From: Adiantum capillus-veneris
Lineage: Eukaryota > Streptophyta > Polypodiopsida > Polypodiales > Pteridaceae
NCBI GenBank assembly: GCA_014529385.2
Contig: CM043952.1
Coordinates: 70,813,299 to 70,877,298 of the forward strand
Direction of reading: 5' to 3'
DNA length: 64,000 nucleotides
How positions within the stretch are numbered: the stretch's first letter is position 1; every line of letters starts with the position of its first letter. Made by a program: the position numbers and the translations under genes. Under the pieces are notes generated by a model. The model was not told where the DNA came from, ran no database searches, and worked only from the letters and a program-made list of their open reading frames with translations. Shown here one piece after another: positions 10,557 through 22,520 of the stretch.

Positions 10557-11015
10557 TTAGAACCACTCGCCTGCAAATGAAGAAGTGAGAAAATACCACT
10601 CTAGGTTTTCTTCTTCAGCTATCCAAGCTTCAATAAGGTCTCGATTTGTTTGATCAAAACAAAAGGGTAGACTATTGATGAGCTCTAAGAAGGGTTGAAA
10701 TTCTTCAAAGCTAAGGCGATAAACAGAAATCTCTAGAACTTCATTTTCTGGATCCAAAAGAGCAACCACGTCCCAAGTGATAAATTGCACTTGCTCTACA
10801 ATTCCCAATGCACAAGCGGTTTGTATAAAAACTAGATCTTCATGCTCGTCGAAGGCCGTGAGAAAGTAGCAATTGACTAGGAGCTCCTTTCCTTCGAGTT
10901 CCACACAGTCGGAGTGAGGCAACCTTCTCACAATTTCATAAAGAACATCCTCATCAAGTCCAATCAAGTTTGCAAGATTTAAAGACTCCACTTGTGCTAC
11001 AAAATTCCTGGACAA
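10557..11015 (-). CDS. Accessory ORF 4 of B1 (152 aa, F-box-like N-terminus?)
   Basis: This is the last of four small ORFs between primer-binding site and gag, ending about 50 bp before the gag Met. I do not recognise a named family. It is a paralog of the neighbouring 184-aa ORF: both share EIVRRLPH/QVVRRLPH near the N-terminus, an FIQ..CAL segment and LINSLPF followed by a DR/RD-rich helix. The N-terminal pattern resembles the F-box core only loosely. It is nearly identical to the copy in B2 and open in both, so it was intact when both copies moved. Being upstream of gag on one transcript, it would need reinitiation, an internal entry site or splicing. Confidence 0.7.
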   Translation of the reverse strand: MSRNFVAQVESLNLANLIGLDEDVLYEIVRRLPHSDCVELEGKELLVNCYFLTAFDEHEDLVFIQTACALGIVEQVQFITWDVVALLDPENEVLEISVYRLSFEEFQPFLELINSLPFCFDQTNRDLIEAWIAEEENLEWYFLTSSFAGEWF

Positions 11016-11061
11016 AAACTCCTTAGGATTATGGTTAAATCATTCAAAAGCATAAAGAGAT

Positions 11062-11616
11062 TTACAATGTCTCTATGAACAAAGTGTCATAGAAAGTAGA
11101 GAAGGATGAGAATTTATACAAATTTGCAATCTTCTCTATGCTCTCTTTATTAAGACAAGCTCTGAATAGCTCCCTATCTCCTTTGTTGAAAGCGAAAGGA
11201 AGACTATTAATAAGACGCAAATGAGGGAAAAATTCACCAAATGTGAGTCTATGAAGCATGAACTCTGGCCGCAAGTTTCCTGAAGAGTCTTCCTCAATGG
11301 TGAAATGCACTCGCCAAACGCCAAATTTCACTCTATTTACCAATCTTAGGGCACACACTAGTTGGATGAATGCGCGGTCTTCCTTAGTGCCCAACAACAA
11401 GAGGAAAATGGAATCCATGCATAGGACCTTCCGTCTTAACTTCACCACCCTCTTGTTATGAGGGAGACGCCTTACTACTTGCTCCTGCAACTCAATTGGT
11501 AATAGAGCTAGATCTCTAAGGATTGAACTTTCACTGCACACACATTCCCAGTTAGAACAAATGATCGTTTTTTTGTTTCTTGTAACAACTTGGACAAAGA
11601 AAAAACAAACATACAC
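11062..11616 (-). CDS. Accessory ORF 3 of B1 (184 aa, paralog of ORF 4)
   Basis: It begins with a hydrophobic stretch (MYVCFFFVQVV), followed by LPIEL..QVVRRLPHN, a TKEDRAFIQLVCAL segment and HLRLINSLPFAFN. The same landmarks occur in the same order in the downstream 152-aa ORF, so the pair arose by duplication within the element. The true start could be an internal one after the hydrophobic stretch. No function is recognised; an F-box-like fold is only a hypothesis. Confidence 0.7.
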   Translation of the reverse strand: MYVCFFFVQVVTRNKKTIICSNWECVCSESSILRDLALLPIELQEQVVRRLPHNKRVVKLRRKVLCMDSIFLLLLGTKEDRAFIQLVCALRLVNRVKFGVWRVHFTIEEDSSGNLRPEFMLHRLTFGEFFPHLRLINSLPFAFNKGDRELFRACLNKESIEKIANLYKFSSFSTFYDTLFIETL

Positions 11617-11642
11617 ACTATTTTGCTGGGCTGCACTTCATT

Positions 11643-11861
11643 TTAAAATAAAATGAACACATGTACATCAAAAGAAGTGTGGTAGTTGATGAGAGGTAGA
11701 ATGACAGGGTTTGGTGATGCAAGAATTTCTCCTGCTCTTTGGGCACCAAACATGAACACCATTCGTTGTTAAAAATGGATCTTTCTACTAATTGCAACGT
11801 TTATCCTAATGTGTGGAGTAAAATAAAAGGCAAAAACCTCTATTCCTGGGCCATTATCCAT
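11643..11861 (-). pseudogene. Accessory ORF 2 of B1 (72 aa, one nonsense codon)
   Basis: Same position and length as the 72-aa ORF of B2 (26001-26219). In B1 codon 31 is TAA (11769-11771), where B2 has CAA (Gln); a single C-to-T change explains it. Paralog of accessory ORF 1. Confidence 0.7.
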
Positions 11862-11882
11862 GGCCTATGCATGTCCTAATGC

Positions 11883-12095
11883 TTAAAACAAAACAAAAAT
11901 ATAGACGTCCAAACTAAGGTCGTACCTAATGAGAGGCAAAATAAAAGGATTTACTGAAGCGTTTATCTCAGCCAACCTAAGAGGACCTAAAATTCTACTA
12001 ATGACACGTTGAAATTGCAACTTAGTACTAACAATTATGTGTACCTTTTGCCTTGCAATGGGAATGAAGGGATCATACAAATCCTCGTGATTCAT
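11883..12095 (-). CDS. Accessory ORF 1 of B1 (70 aa)
   Basis: First ORF after the primer-binding site. It ends in the pattern FQRVI..ILG, then EI.AS..PFILPLI and DVYIFVLF. The 72-aa ORF next to it and a 72-aa ORF at the same place in element D share this pattern, so a small conserved protein family travels in these elements. No known domain recognised; the hydrophobic C-terminal end (IFVLF) is notable. Confidence 0.65.
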   Translation of the reverse strand: MNHEDLYDPFIPIARQKVHIIVSTKLQFQRVISRILGPLRLAEINASVNPFILPLIRYDLSLDVYIFVLF

Positions 12096-12148
12096 GCAAA
12101 CTACTTGACTATGCTAAAGGTTGATTCTACACAAAAATACACAAGCCG

Positions 12149-12166
12149 TCCTCAGTAGGGGCACCA
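12149..12166 (-). other. Primer-binding site of B1
   Basis: On the minus strand TGGTGCCCCTACTGAGGA begins 3 nt after the LTR end. It differs from B2 at one base. The matching tRNA is uncertain; D's version ends GGGGGATC, which recalls a tRNA-Asp-type site. Confidence 0.6.
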
Positions 12167-12169
12167 ATT

Positions 12170-14626
12170 TGAGGCGGTCCGGGGCAGGCAACAAGAAGAG
12201 CAACCTCTAGACACCCTTCAAGGCTCCCATGCTGCTCAATGGGGTTGGGGCACAACACAACACAACCCAAAACAACAAACCCCCAGCCAAATCCCAACTA
12301 CACAAGGGGCACCACCTAGTTTAAGAGCGAACTAGGACGCAAAAGAGGAGAATCGTTAGAGCAACCCACAAACAAGCAAGGAATTTACACTAACCCTAAC
12401 ACCAATGGAACACTCTCACACACTAAAACACGAGAGAGAGAGAGAGAGAGAGAGATAGTGCTCGGGCTGCTTTGAAACGTATCGGCAATGATCAAGCAAA
12501 CACAACTATATATTTAAGAAAGAGAGAGAAAGGGGGAGGGGGTGCTTGTTGCATTAATACCTTCTTACAAATCTGTCATGACAAATCAAAGTGAAATTAG
12601 TATTTGTTCAACATAGCTTGCGTAAATTTCACCACAACACATCACAAGAAAAGCCACCCCAATCACTGTCTTAAAGCCAGGGGAGTCCTCTCCACCCTGT
12701 CGCCCTCTTACAGTATGTGGGATTTATGGCTAGATTGATGACAACACCAGAGACAAGCTATCAAGAACTTAACAAAAAACACCAAGACACTTACGCATCA
12801 TTGTTGTCCATTATTTCACGTTGGAAGGGAGACAAAGTATCCAAGCTTAGTCCAAATCCACCCTCCTTGATTTAGCAAATGTTGGGCTTACACTAGTAGG
12901 AGAAATGATAGATTTCCTACTCTCAATTGAATGAACACTCGCTCTCTTACAAATGGCATAGAGTTCCCTTGCTAATCCCCTATTACAACACATGCACATG
13001 CATAAGACAATGAGCTTCCACTCAAGAGCTCCTTCTAGAGAGGTTGAGCTTGGCTTCTCAAGCTATAGCATAGTGCTCTTTCTTATGGCTCCCCTTTTGT
13101 GCTAGCTACACCCTCCTTTTATAGCAATTTTGAAGGCTAGGGTTACTCCTCTAACCATGGTTGGGTTAGATTTTCAGCCATTTATCTAATTTCTTTTGCT
13201 TGGAATTATCAAGAAGTTGGTGGGGAAAGAGAGAGGAGAGAAATGGAGGTGATAGGACTTTTCATAGTGGGTTAGTGTTAGTAGAGTTAGTATTAATTTA
13301 CAAATGGAATTGGATATTTACAATGGGAGTATCCATGTAGGATACAAATAAGGAAGAAAAACTCTTAAGAGGTAAGAAAAGGTGGATTTCTTACAAGGTT
13401 GATGCTCAAGTGTCTTGAGTAGGGCCAATTTTGACGCTTGTTGACGGTCCACTAGCTTTGACGGTACATTTTTTCTCCATTCTTGACCTTCCTTGAGAGA
13501 CAAGGTAATTGAAGCTGAGTAATCAACCACCATGATGCTGTCTTTTAAGAGAAGAGGCTGAATTTTGTGGTTTTTTGATAGATATGGGTAATTTGGAGGA
13601 GGAAAAATGAGACTAGGTGGTCAATTTTGGAATGGAATTGTGTGTGGGAGGTATGAGTTCACCATGGTTTCTCTTATTCTTCAAGGTTGAGGAGAAGGTG
13701 AGTAGTGTGCAGAGAGGAGTGGTGAGAGAGATGGGGATAATGAGTGGAGAAGTGTGTGTGAAAGAAGAAAATGATAAAGTGGAAGAGAGAGTGTGGCTGC
13801 ATAGCATGGGAAAACTGGGGTCCACTAAACAATTCATAGCTTACAGCTCGTAGCTCAAAAAAATATGAAAAAATTTGAGACAAAAGTTCAGCCCACGAGC
13901 TACAATTTTTGTTTGTATCACCTTTTCAAATTCGGAGAGCAAGTGAACTTTAAAAATTCAGCAAAACCGACCGTTTTTTTCCACTGCAAAGGTCCTTGTG
14001 GGGTCCTGCTTTGGATGATTCTTTTGAATACCTCCAAGAGTGAGCCCTCCATAGTGCATGTATGCATGCCACCTACCCTTGACCTTATTTGGTAGGTCTA
14101 TAATTGAAGATATTGTTGAGATTAGGATATAAGTGAATAGTACAATTAAGAAAATCAAATATTGAGGGGTCTAAAAAATATGTACATGTCAGATATAAAT
14201 AATATAAGTGGAAAAAATATAAAGGGGTCAAAAGAAATCTCTCTCATTATAAGGCTACCATAAAAAGATAAATATTTTTGGTGTTCTAATTTTTTAGAAA
14301 AAAACAAAATAGATGTAGGAAGGGAAAGATCAAAATAATGAAAAAATATACACATAAATAAAACTAGTTTTTTTGGATTTTTGTTGGGGTGGAGTTACAC
14401 CAAATATAAGAGAAGCTTACATGAAAATATTTCTATATGGAATAAAGAGTATGAAAAATGGTAAGAAAAAATTGTGGTAATGGTGAGGCAATGTACAGAG
14501 TATAAATAACACACACTTAGGTAGAAATATTTAAATAAATACCAAAATAATTATGAAAAAATCTTTTATTTAGGCCCTATATATAAAAAAATATTTACAT
14601 ACGCATGGGCCATAATATACTTATAT

Positions 14627-14669
<43 letters not shown>

Positions 14670-14854
14670 TTTTTGGCTCAACTAGCCCAATGACTAGCTA
14701 ATTGAGGGTTTTTTAAGAAGATATGGGAAAAGTCCCGTGACTCACGCACGCCTATGTACAGTGAAATGGTAGGGATAGCCACAGTGTTTGGGTGATTTTG
14801 GTAGGGTGAGGTAACTCACTGTGGTAACTACAAAGAGCCGAAAAACGGCTATCA
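12170..14854 (-). repeat. 5' LTR of B1 (about 2.69 kb)
   Basis: On the minus strand it runs from TGATAGCCG (14854) to GACCGCCTCA (12170). It holds a sense-strand (CT)n tract (12430-12456), a (TTTA)n run (about 14626-14671), a U5 hairpin with TGGTGCCCC (12306-12336) and a TATA box GCTATAAAAGG near 13115-13125. The part from about 13,810 to 14,500 differs strongly from B2, while the rest is close to it. Confidence 0.88.
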
Positions 14855-15139
14855 ACAGTTACACCATCTGAGAGACTTTCCTGTCTCTGCATGTCTGCCT
14901 TTGCTGCCTCCAAGTCTACATTCATTCTTTGCAGTTGCTCTTTATTCTCATGAACCCTCTCAGTGAAGGTGCTAACCATTTTCTTTGCTCTGCCAGTATA
15001 TGTTCTTGCAAACCACATTTGCAGTGGCCATTTGCTCTACCTAATGCTTCCCTTCAAGCTTCACATTGAATAGAGGTGATGCCGCAACTTGTGTGGCCCC
15101 ATTAGTTTCTCTCCACCTGTCAACTTTTTGCGCATAAGT
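14855..15139 (-). pseudogene. Relic X, downstream piece (coiled-coil coding sequence)
   Basis: On the minus strand this continues the coding sequence left at 30949. Removing element H and one copy of TAAGT joins AEEVVANVIKKVTYAQKVDR in frame across the gap. Further on, one stop and a frame change are followed by a helical segment (FTERVHENKEQLQRMN and onward) that looks like a coiled coil. B1's LTR cuts it at 14855. Not recognised as a named family; a helical domain followed by a coiled coil is also the architecture of relic Z. Confidence 0.6.
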
Positions 15140-15182
15140 TGTGAGTGCGTGAATGCGGTGCGTGTGCAAAGAGTGAAAAGGG

Positions 15183-15255
<73 letters not shown>

Positions 15256-15422
15256 GGATCTAGGTAGAGCTCCCAAATCCCACTATATGAGCACATTGTG
15301 AGAGTGAGTGAGAGCTCCTTATTCTTTGTATGTATAAAGATAAAGGAGATAAATGTGGGTGGCCGGACACTGGCCGGTAGACACGGGCAAAGAATGGTGA
15401 GGCACACAGCCTTTACCTAACA
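15140..15422 (-). repeat. 3' LTR of H
   Basis: Contains a (GA)n run on the plus strand (15182-15249), meaning (CT)n in H's sense direction. The other LTR has only a short GA stretch, which explains the length difference (283 versus 229 bp). Confidence 0.85.
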
Positions 15423-15437
15423 TTCTCCCACTAAAGG
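15423..15437 (-). other. Polypurine tract of H
   Basis: On the minus strand CCTTTAGTGGGAGAA lies directly before the LTR's TGTTAGG. Confidence 0.7.
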
Positions 15438-15526
15438 TTGTGTGCCGATAAGTGGCGAGAAGACTAGCCTACAACTAGTATATACAAGAGGTGAGAGAAG
15501 ATGGCTCTCAGCCTATGTCCACTGAC

Positions 15527-16725
15527 TCACTCTGTAATCGCTCTAGTGTAGATGAATACCACTAGGGCTAGAGCTACAATGACACTCTTGATGCAGGTAT
15601 CGAGTACATGCATGGCTCCACAATGCACAATGCTAGAGTCAGTCATCGCATGACTCGCAACTCCCACTGCAAATGCACCAACCACATAAGCAAGATCAGG
15701 TCTCAAGACCAAAAGGTCATACATGAGAGACACGAAAGCCGACAAAACATGCATTATGTGTGCCAACCTATCCCTATCAGCAACCTCGGTTCCATATGCA
15801 TCCTCATCAGAACCACCATATGCATCCTCATGAGGAACCACCTGACTATGCATCACCACGTCAGCATCGTCTAGCAAAGGCATATTTGTTGGGAATGACT
15901 GCAATCACACATGGATGTCTGAAGGACACTGTCGCCCTCAAACATATCAGACGCATCATAGAACAATGCATCGATCTCTTGCTCAGCTAATGTCACCTCA
16001 GCTGATGACTGACCAAGTTGTGCATCCCCAAAGATACCACTGTCTGTGTGAACGTCACCACAAGAAAAATGCACAACCTGCTCTCCATGCAGCACATCAG
16101 CAAAAGAGACACGCCTCGTCTCTTGCTCCAAACATGGTTGCAAATACACAGAGACTACACCGCCTCATGTGTTAGAAATATGCAAAGGATATACCATACC
16201 ATTCCTAGTACCTCTGGCTATCACCAGTGATCCCCTATGCATTTGAAATCATTGCTCTCCAAGTAGTACACAATATCCACTACTCTGCAAAATTGACGCA
16301 CTAAAATGAGACTCTGGCTGAGTCCTGGTACATAACGTACATCTCTTAGCGTAAGCAATGCACTGCTAGGTAAAGACATGCATACATCTCCAGCACCCTC
16401 TATGTCATATGCTGAACCATCAACAAACTGCACACAACCAAGTCTCCCACTAGAGAAAGAGCAAAACAAATAACGACATTGGAGTCACGTGAAAAACTAC
16501 ATGCTCGTCTAGTAGAAAACGCGTAGACAATGTGCTATCCCAAGACACAAAGTAGTTTGAAGGCAAGCTAAACTCAAAAGTGACATGCCAGTCACATGCA
16601 TACTCTCTAGCATCTATCCTTATAGTAGCACCATGCATCTGCCTCTTATGTTGCCTCATACACTTGAAGCAATGGCGCCTAATATGTCCATCGTGGCCAC
16701 AGTGCCAACATGTCAGTCGCGATCA
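15527..16725 (-). pseudogene. Copia gag-pol remnants of H
   Basis: On the minus strand, starting near 16725, a CCHC knuckle (CWHCGHDGHIRRHC) is followed by a copia-type protease region: W..D, then HVT, then DGSAYDIEGAGDV, then LRDVRYVPGLSQSLI. Near 15700-15760 LRPDLAYVVGAFA with SHAM further on matches the end of copia RT before RNase H. Integrase and the RT core are missing and frames change, so this is a dead, internally deleted pol. Confidence 0.7.
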
Positions 16726-16864
16726 TGAGCGAGAACCGCCTCTAACCTGAAGCGTCTCCATATTCATGCCAAAACTATGGCAAACAAAGTGGGAGGTAAC
16801 TCGATCACTACACGATGCTCAAAAGCATGATCAATCACATCAAAATCTATGCTCACATATGTAT

Positions 16865-17123
16865 TGAGGCGGTCCGGGGCGGGCAACAAGAAGAGTGGCC
16901 TCTAGACACCCTTCAAGGCTCCCGTGCTGCTCAATGGGGCTGGGGCACAACACAACACAAACCAAAACAACAAACCCACCGCCAAATCCCAACTACACAA
17001 GGGGCACCACCTAGTTTAAGAGCGAACTAGGACGCAAAAGAGGAGAATCGTTAGAGCAACCCACAAACAAGCAAGGAATTTACACTAACCCTAACACCAA
17101 TGGAACACTCTCACACACTAAAA

Positions 17124-17203
<80 letters not shown>

Positions 17204-19564
17204 TGCTCGGGCTGCTTTGAAACGTATCGGCAATGATCAAGCAAACACAACTATATATTTAAGAAAGAGAGAGAAAGGGGGAGGGGGTGCTTGTTACATT
17301 AATACCTTCTTACAAATCTGTCATGACAAATCAAAGTGAAATTAGTATTTGTTCAACATAGCTTGCATAAATTTCACCACAACACATCACAAGAAAAGCC
17401 AACCCAATCACTGTCTTAAAGCCAGGGGAGTCTTCTCCACCCTGTCGCCCTCTTACAGTATGTGGGATTTATGGCTAGATTGATGACAACACCAGAGACA
17501 AGCTATCAAGAACTTAACAAAAAACACCAAGACACTTACGCATCATTGTTGTCCATTACTTCACGTTGGAAGGGAGACAAAATATCCAAGCTTAGTCCAA
17601 ATCCACCCTCCTTGATTCAGCAAATGTTGGGGTTACACTAGTAGGAGAAATCATAGATTTCCTACTCTCAATTGAATGATCACTCTCTCTCTTACAATGG
17701 CATAGAGTTCCCTTGCTAATCCCTATTACAAAACATGCACATGCATAAGACAATGAGCTTCCACTCAAGAGCTCCTTCTAGAGAGGTTGAGCTTGGCTTC
17801 TCAAGCTATAGCATAGTGCTCTTGCTTATGGCTCCCCCCTTTTATGCTAGCTACACCCTCCTTTTATAGCAATTTTGAAGGCTAGGGTTACTCCTCTAAC
17901 CATGGTTGGGTTAGATTTTCAGCAATTTATCTAATTTCTTTTGCTTGGAATTATCAAGAAGTTGGTGGGGAAAGAGAGAGGAGAGAAATGGAGGTGATAG
18001 GACTTTTCATAGTGGGTTAGTGTTAGTAGAGTTAGTATTAATTTACAAATGGAATTGAATATTTACAATGGGAGTATCCATGTAGGATACAAATAAGGAA
18101 GAAAAACTCTTAAGAGGTAAGAAAAGGTGGATTTCTTACAAGGTTGATGCTCCAAGTGTCTTGAGTAGGGCCAATTTTGACGCTTGTTGACGGTCCACTA
18201 GCTTTGACGGTACATTTTTTCTCCATTCTTGACCTTCCTTGGAGACAAGGTAATTGAAGCTGAGTAATCAACCACCATGATGCTGTCTTTTAAGAGAAGA
18301 GGCTGAATTTTGTGGTTTTTTGATAGATATGGGTAATTTGGAGGAGGAAAAATGAGACTAGGTGGTCAATTTTGGAATGGAATTGTGTGTGGGAGGTATG
18401 AGTTCACCATGGTTTCTCTTATTCTTCAAGGTTGAGGAGAAGGTGAGTAGTGCGCAGAGAGGAGTGGTGAGAGAGATGGGGATGATGAGTGGAGAAGTGT
18501 GTGTGAAAGAGGAAAATGATAAAGTGGAAGAGAGAGTGTGGCTGCATAGCATGGGAAAACTGGGGTCCACTAAAAAAATCATAGCTCACAGCTGGTAGCT
18601 CCAAAAATCATGAAAACATTTGGGGTGATTATTGAGAGCGTGGGCTACATTTTCTCTTTTGACCACCGCTCCAAATTCGGAGTGGAGATAGGTGCCAAAA
18701 TTCTCACCAAAAAAAGCCTGTTTTTTAGGCCTGCAAAAGTCTTTTAGTGGTCCCCTCCTTTGTTGAATTTGTACAATGCATCCAAGAGTGAGCCCCTCCT
18801 TTGTCATATTATAATACAAAGCATTCAAGTTGCCCTTGACCCATGCATGGAGGAGGATTATTGGTGAAATAAGAAATATATACATGGTGGGACTAGTGTA
18901 TGGACTATTCATGGACTTTAGCTCAATGAGCACATGGTGTTAGAATAATGAGTAAAAATAATAATAAAAATATGGAGGAGTTATGGATATGGAAAGATAT
19001 TGGAATCATATGATATGGTCCCTCCTTGAATTATTTTGGGTGAAAGAGGAAAATGTATGAAAGTAAATAATATAATAAAAGTAACCAATGAGTAGAAATC
19101 AATTTTTTGTTTTCACGAGGATGAGGGTGAAAATGTGGGAGTGATTTGTATAAAGGAAAAATATGAGGTTAGAGTATGTACATATTGGAAAAAAAATAAA
19201 ATTATGGTGTAAGAGGATGAAAGAAGGTGTACATAGGTTTAATAAAACACACACCTAAGTAGAAATATTTAAATAAAATACCAAAATAATTATAAAAAAT
19301 CCCTATATTTAGGCCATATATACAATGAAATATTTACACACAAAGAGGCCATAATATACTTTTTTTTTTTAAAAAAAAAAATTTGGCTCACCTAGCCCAG
19401 TGACTAGCTAGCTGAGGGTTTTTAAGAAGATATGGGAAAAGTCCCGTGACTCACGCACGCCTATGTACAGTGAAATGGTAGGGATAGCCACAGTGTTTGG
19501 GTGATTTTGGTAGGGTGAGGTAACTCATTGTGGCAATTACAAAGAGCCGAAAAAACGGCTATCA
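16865..19564 (-). repeat. 3' LTR of B2 (2.70 kb)
   Basis: On the minus strand it starts TGATAGCCGTTTTTTCGGCT and ends GACCGCCTCA. It contains a sense-strand (CT)n tract (17127-17201), a TATA box GCTATAAAAGG (17860-17870), and the U5 hairpin with TGGTGCCCC (17001-17031). Small reading frames inside it occur on both strands and look like chance. Confidence 0.92.
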
Positions 19565-19606
19565 TTAGCCCTCCCCCTGGATGATGGTATATTCATATAC
19601 CATCAT
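19565..19606 (-). other. Polypurine tract and stop-codon hairpin of B2
   Basis: 19581-19606 is a perfect palindrome: ATGATGGTATAT, a 2-nt loop (GA on the element strand) and ATATACCATCAT, with the pol stop TGA in the loop region. Next towards the LTR comes the purine-rich GGGGGAGGGCTAA (minus strand). Confidence 0.8.
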
Positions 19607-22520
19607 AGAGCATCTTTTCCAAAGAGAGTGCTTCAGAGTCCTTGACAAGATCTGCATTGTTTAGCCCCTCAGAATTTTGGCTGGAGTTACACTCATGCTT
19701 CATGTAACAATACTGACATAAGACAGCGGCCTTTGGACAGATCTTTGGTAGATCCTTTGGTAGAAGGCGACTCAAATAGGGCTTCAAGCGATACCCGTTT
19801 ACTTTCCTGGAGTGCTCTTTACCATTCAAGTCCATAAGCTGATAGTAACTTGAATTGAAAGCCTTCTTGACTATGTATGGCCCTTGCCATCTTATTTCAA
19901 ACTTGGCATCAAAACGATTGTCAAGTCGATTGTCATACCTTAGCACAAGCTCTCCTTCCTTGATGCCTTTGTCCTTCAGTTTCTTGTCGTGCGTTTCTTT
20001 CGCTTGTGTGGCTTTCCTCTTGTAGCACTCATATGCTGCTTCTCTTTTCCACTCAAGCTCCACTAACGTAAGAAGTCGATCCATCCATACCTCTTGATCA
20101 TCTTGTGCTCCTTTGCCATGAAGTCGCATTGTTGGAATGTTGAGCTCGATAGGCTGCAAAGCCTCTTGACCATAGACCAAGTGAAATGGTGTGAACTCCG
20201 TGGCTTCCCTATATGTGGTTCGATATGCCCACAAGGCACCATCCAAGAAGTCATCCCATAATTTTGTCTTGTTTTGCACCATCTTTCTAATGATTCCTGC
20301 AATGACACCATTAGCCTTCTCCACCAAACCATTTGACTGTGGGTAGTATGGTGTGCTATGACGATGTAGAATGTGAAGCTCTTCACAAACTTCTGTGAGC
20401 AAGCCCTTCCTAAACCCTGGACCATTATCAGAAACAATCTCCAAAGGTGTGCCAAATCTGCAACAAATGTGAGTGTACACAAACTTGCTAACTGTCCTCT
20501 CATTCACTCTTGCCACACTTTGAGCTTCCACCCACCTAGTCATATAGTCTACAGCCACTAGAATGTAGAGTTTACCATTTTTTGTCCTAGGCAGAGGACC
20601 CATAGCATCAATGCCCCACTTTTCAAAGGGTCCATTTGCAAGCACTATTTGCCTCGGGCCATGCACCAACCTTCTATTTCCATTTATCTGACAATTGTGA
20701 CAGCTTTTACACCAATGTTGAACATCCACATGCAAGCTTGGCCAAACATACCCCGCAAGCAAAATCTTCTTCACAGTTGATTCTTGGGAAAAATGACCAC
20801 CACATGCCTCTTCATGCAAACCTTTTAGAATGGCTGGAATTTCCTCGATAGTTGGTACTCTTCTGCACACTTGATCCTTCCCTTTTTGATAGAGGGAGCC
20901 TTCTAGGAAGAGATAGAAACTTGCCTTCTTCATGAGTCTCCTCTTCTGAGCCTTCGTGAAGTCTTGTGGAAACTCACCCTCCAAAATGTAGCCAATGATG
21001 GGAGCCAATGACTCCAATCCCTGGTATCTCGGTTGCTTGACAGCTGCTGCCACCATGATGACCTGCACTTCTTTCTTTACACATGCAACGGCTTGTTGTG
21101 CAAGTAAATCAGCATCTTCATTCTATTTCCTAGGAATATGATATAGTTGCACTTCTTCAAATTGATTAAACAATCTACGAATGGCATGAACTTTTGTCCG
21201 TAAGCTCTCATTCTTGCATGCCCAAATGCCTAAAATCTGTTTAACAATGAGAAGTGCATCTCCCTTTACCATGAGGCGTTGTATCCCTTGGCCAATGCAC
21301 ATCTTCAAACCTTGAAGTAGAGTGTCATATTCTGCTTCATTGTTGCTAGCTGAACTTGGTAGATTGAACTTCTCTTTCATGACCACCTCTCCACTTGGGT
21401 TGAGCAACACTAGCCCTCCCCCTGCTTTTCCTGTGGATCGACGAAAAGCTCCATCAAAGAACAAAGTAAAAGCATTAGGAATACTTTTTGGTGGTGGCAA
21501 TGGTAGGGTCTTTACTTCAGGCACCTTAATCTCCTTTTCGTGCACCCTATAAGTGAGAATCCCTGCCAATTGTGCACGCACACTATCTTCTACCTTGAAA
21601 GAGTATTGAAACTCTTGCAACTCCATAATCCACTTTGAGATCCTAGTACTAAGATTCATTTGAGATGACACCCAAGGGAACAAATTTTCTGCAGTGAGAA
21701 TTACAAAAGGTTTTGGTAGCAGGTAGGATCTAAACTTTCTCACCGCAAACATGAGAGAAAGCATCATGAGTTCTGCTTCTGTGTAGTCTCTCTCGAAAGC
21801 ATTCATGACCCTACTAGCAAAGTAGATGGGTCGCATCCTTGTACTGTGGGGATCTTGTTGTAGCAACACAGCACCAATTGTCTCTTTCCCAGCACTAGAG
21901 CTAACAAAGAATGTGTACTCCCAACAAGGAGGCATGAGTGTTGGTAGCTCTGACAAAATGACTTTAATGTTACAAAAGTACTCTTCAAGCTCATCAGACC
22001 ATGCAAATTCTACTTGTTGTGTCAACTTTTGCAAAGGGTGAAGTAACTCCGAGGCTAAGTGAATGAAGCGTGACATATACTTCACCTTTTGAATGAATGA
22101 GATGACCTCCTTAAGACTCTTGGGTGATGGTAGCTCAATAAGAGCCTTTGCCTTCGAAGGATCCACTTCAATGCCTTTGTAAGAAACCTTATGACCAAGC
22201 AAGATTACTTCATCCTCACCTATATGGCACTTGTCGGGGTTGAGTTGACCTCCCATGTCGTAGAGCTTCTTTAAACCTTCTTCTACCCTTTGTAGATGCA
22301 ATGATTTTGAGCTATAAATACAGAAATCATCAATGAACACCCTAATTGACTTTCCAAAGAATGCTTGAAACACCATATTCATGAAACGTTGGAATGTTGC
22401 AGGAGCATTTGTCAGACCAAATGGCATGACTCTAAAAGCATAACAACCCCAAGGAGTGATAAAGGTTATTGATCCTCCAGTGCAATCCCTATTTGAAAGT
22501 AACCTGAGTAACCATCGCAC
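19593..22520 (-). pseudogene. pol of B2, 3' two thirds (RT end, RNase H, integrase)
   Basis: Continues the polyprotein after a 7-bp deletion at about 22467. Up to 21126 it encodes RT with LTNAPATFQRF and FIDDF, the catalytically degenerate first RNase H (SSSA, LTAE), and the archaeal-type RNase H with D-E-D-D. A TAG at about 21123-21125 stands where A has CAA (Gln). The same frame then continues to the stop at 19593 through the integrase zinc domain (CKSCHNCQ), WGIDAMGPL, SDNGPGF and a C-terminal domain. Apart from the deletion and this one nonsense codon, no damage is visible. Confidence 0.88.

Larger units (their letters stand above)
7581..14854 (-). mobile_element. Element B1: Tat-like LTR retrotransposon, 5' part, interrupted by A
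   Basis: Read on the minus strand: 5' LTR (14854-12170), primer-binding site, four small ORFs, gag, protease and half of the reverse transcriptase, then the abrupt junction with A at 7580/7581. The remainder of B1 must lie left of the window beyond A. B1 itself is inserted into coding relic X. ACAG (14855-14858) flanks its LTR and would be one copy of its 4-bp target duplication. It is broken by two single-base frameshifts in gag and one nonsense codon in a small ORF. Confidence 0.88.

Noticed and set aside
13617-13853. Open frames on both strands inside the B-type LTRs (also 18362-18598, 28007-28243, 18586-18933, 28231-28578)
   Set aside because: Repeated only because the LTR is repeated; opposite-strand frames overlap, there is no homology, and they lie in promoter/U3 sequence.
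15061-15407. Long Leu-Ser or Arg-Glu frames through the GA/CT tracts here and at 17100, 31596, 48301, 62486 and 63004
   Set aside because: They are translations of dinucleotide repeats, present on both strands, with no other sequence support.
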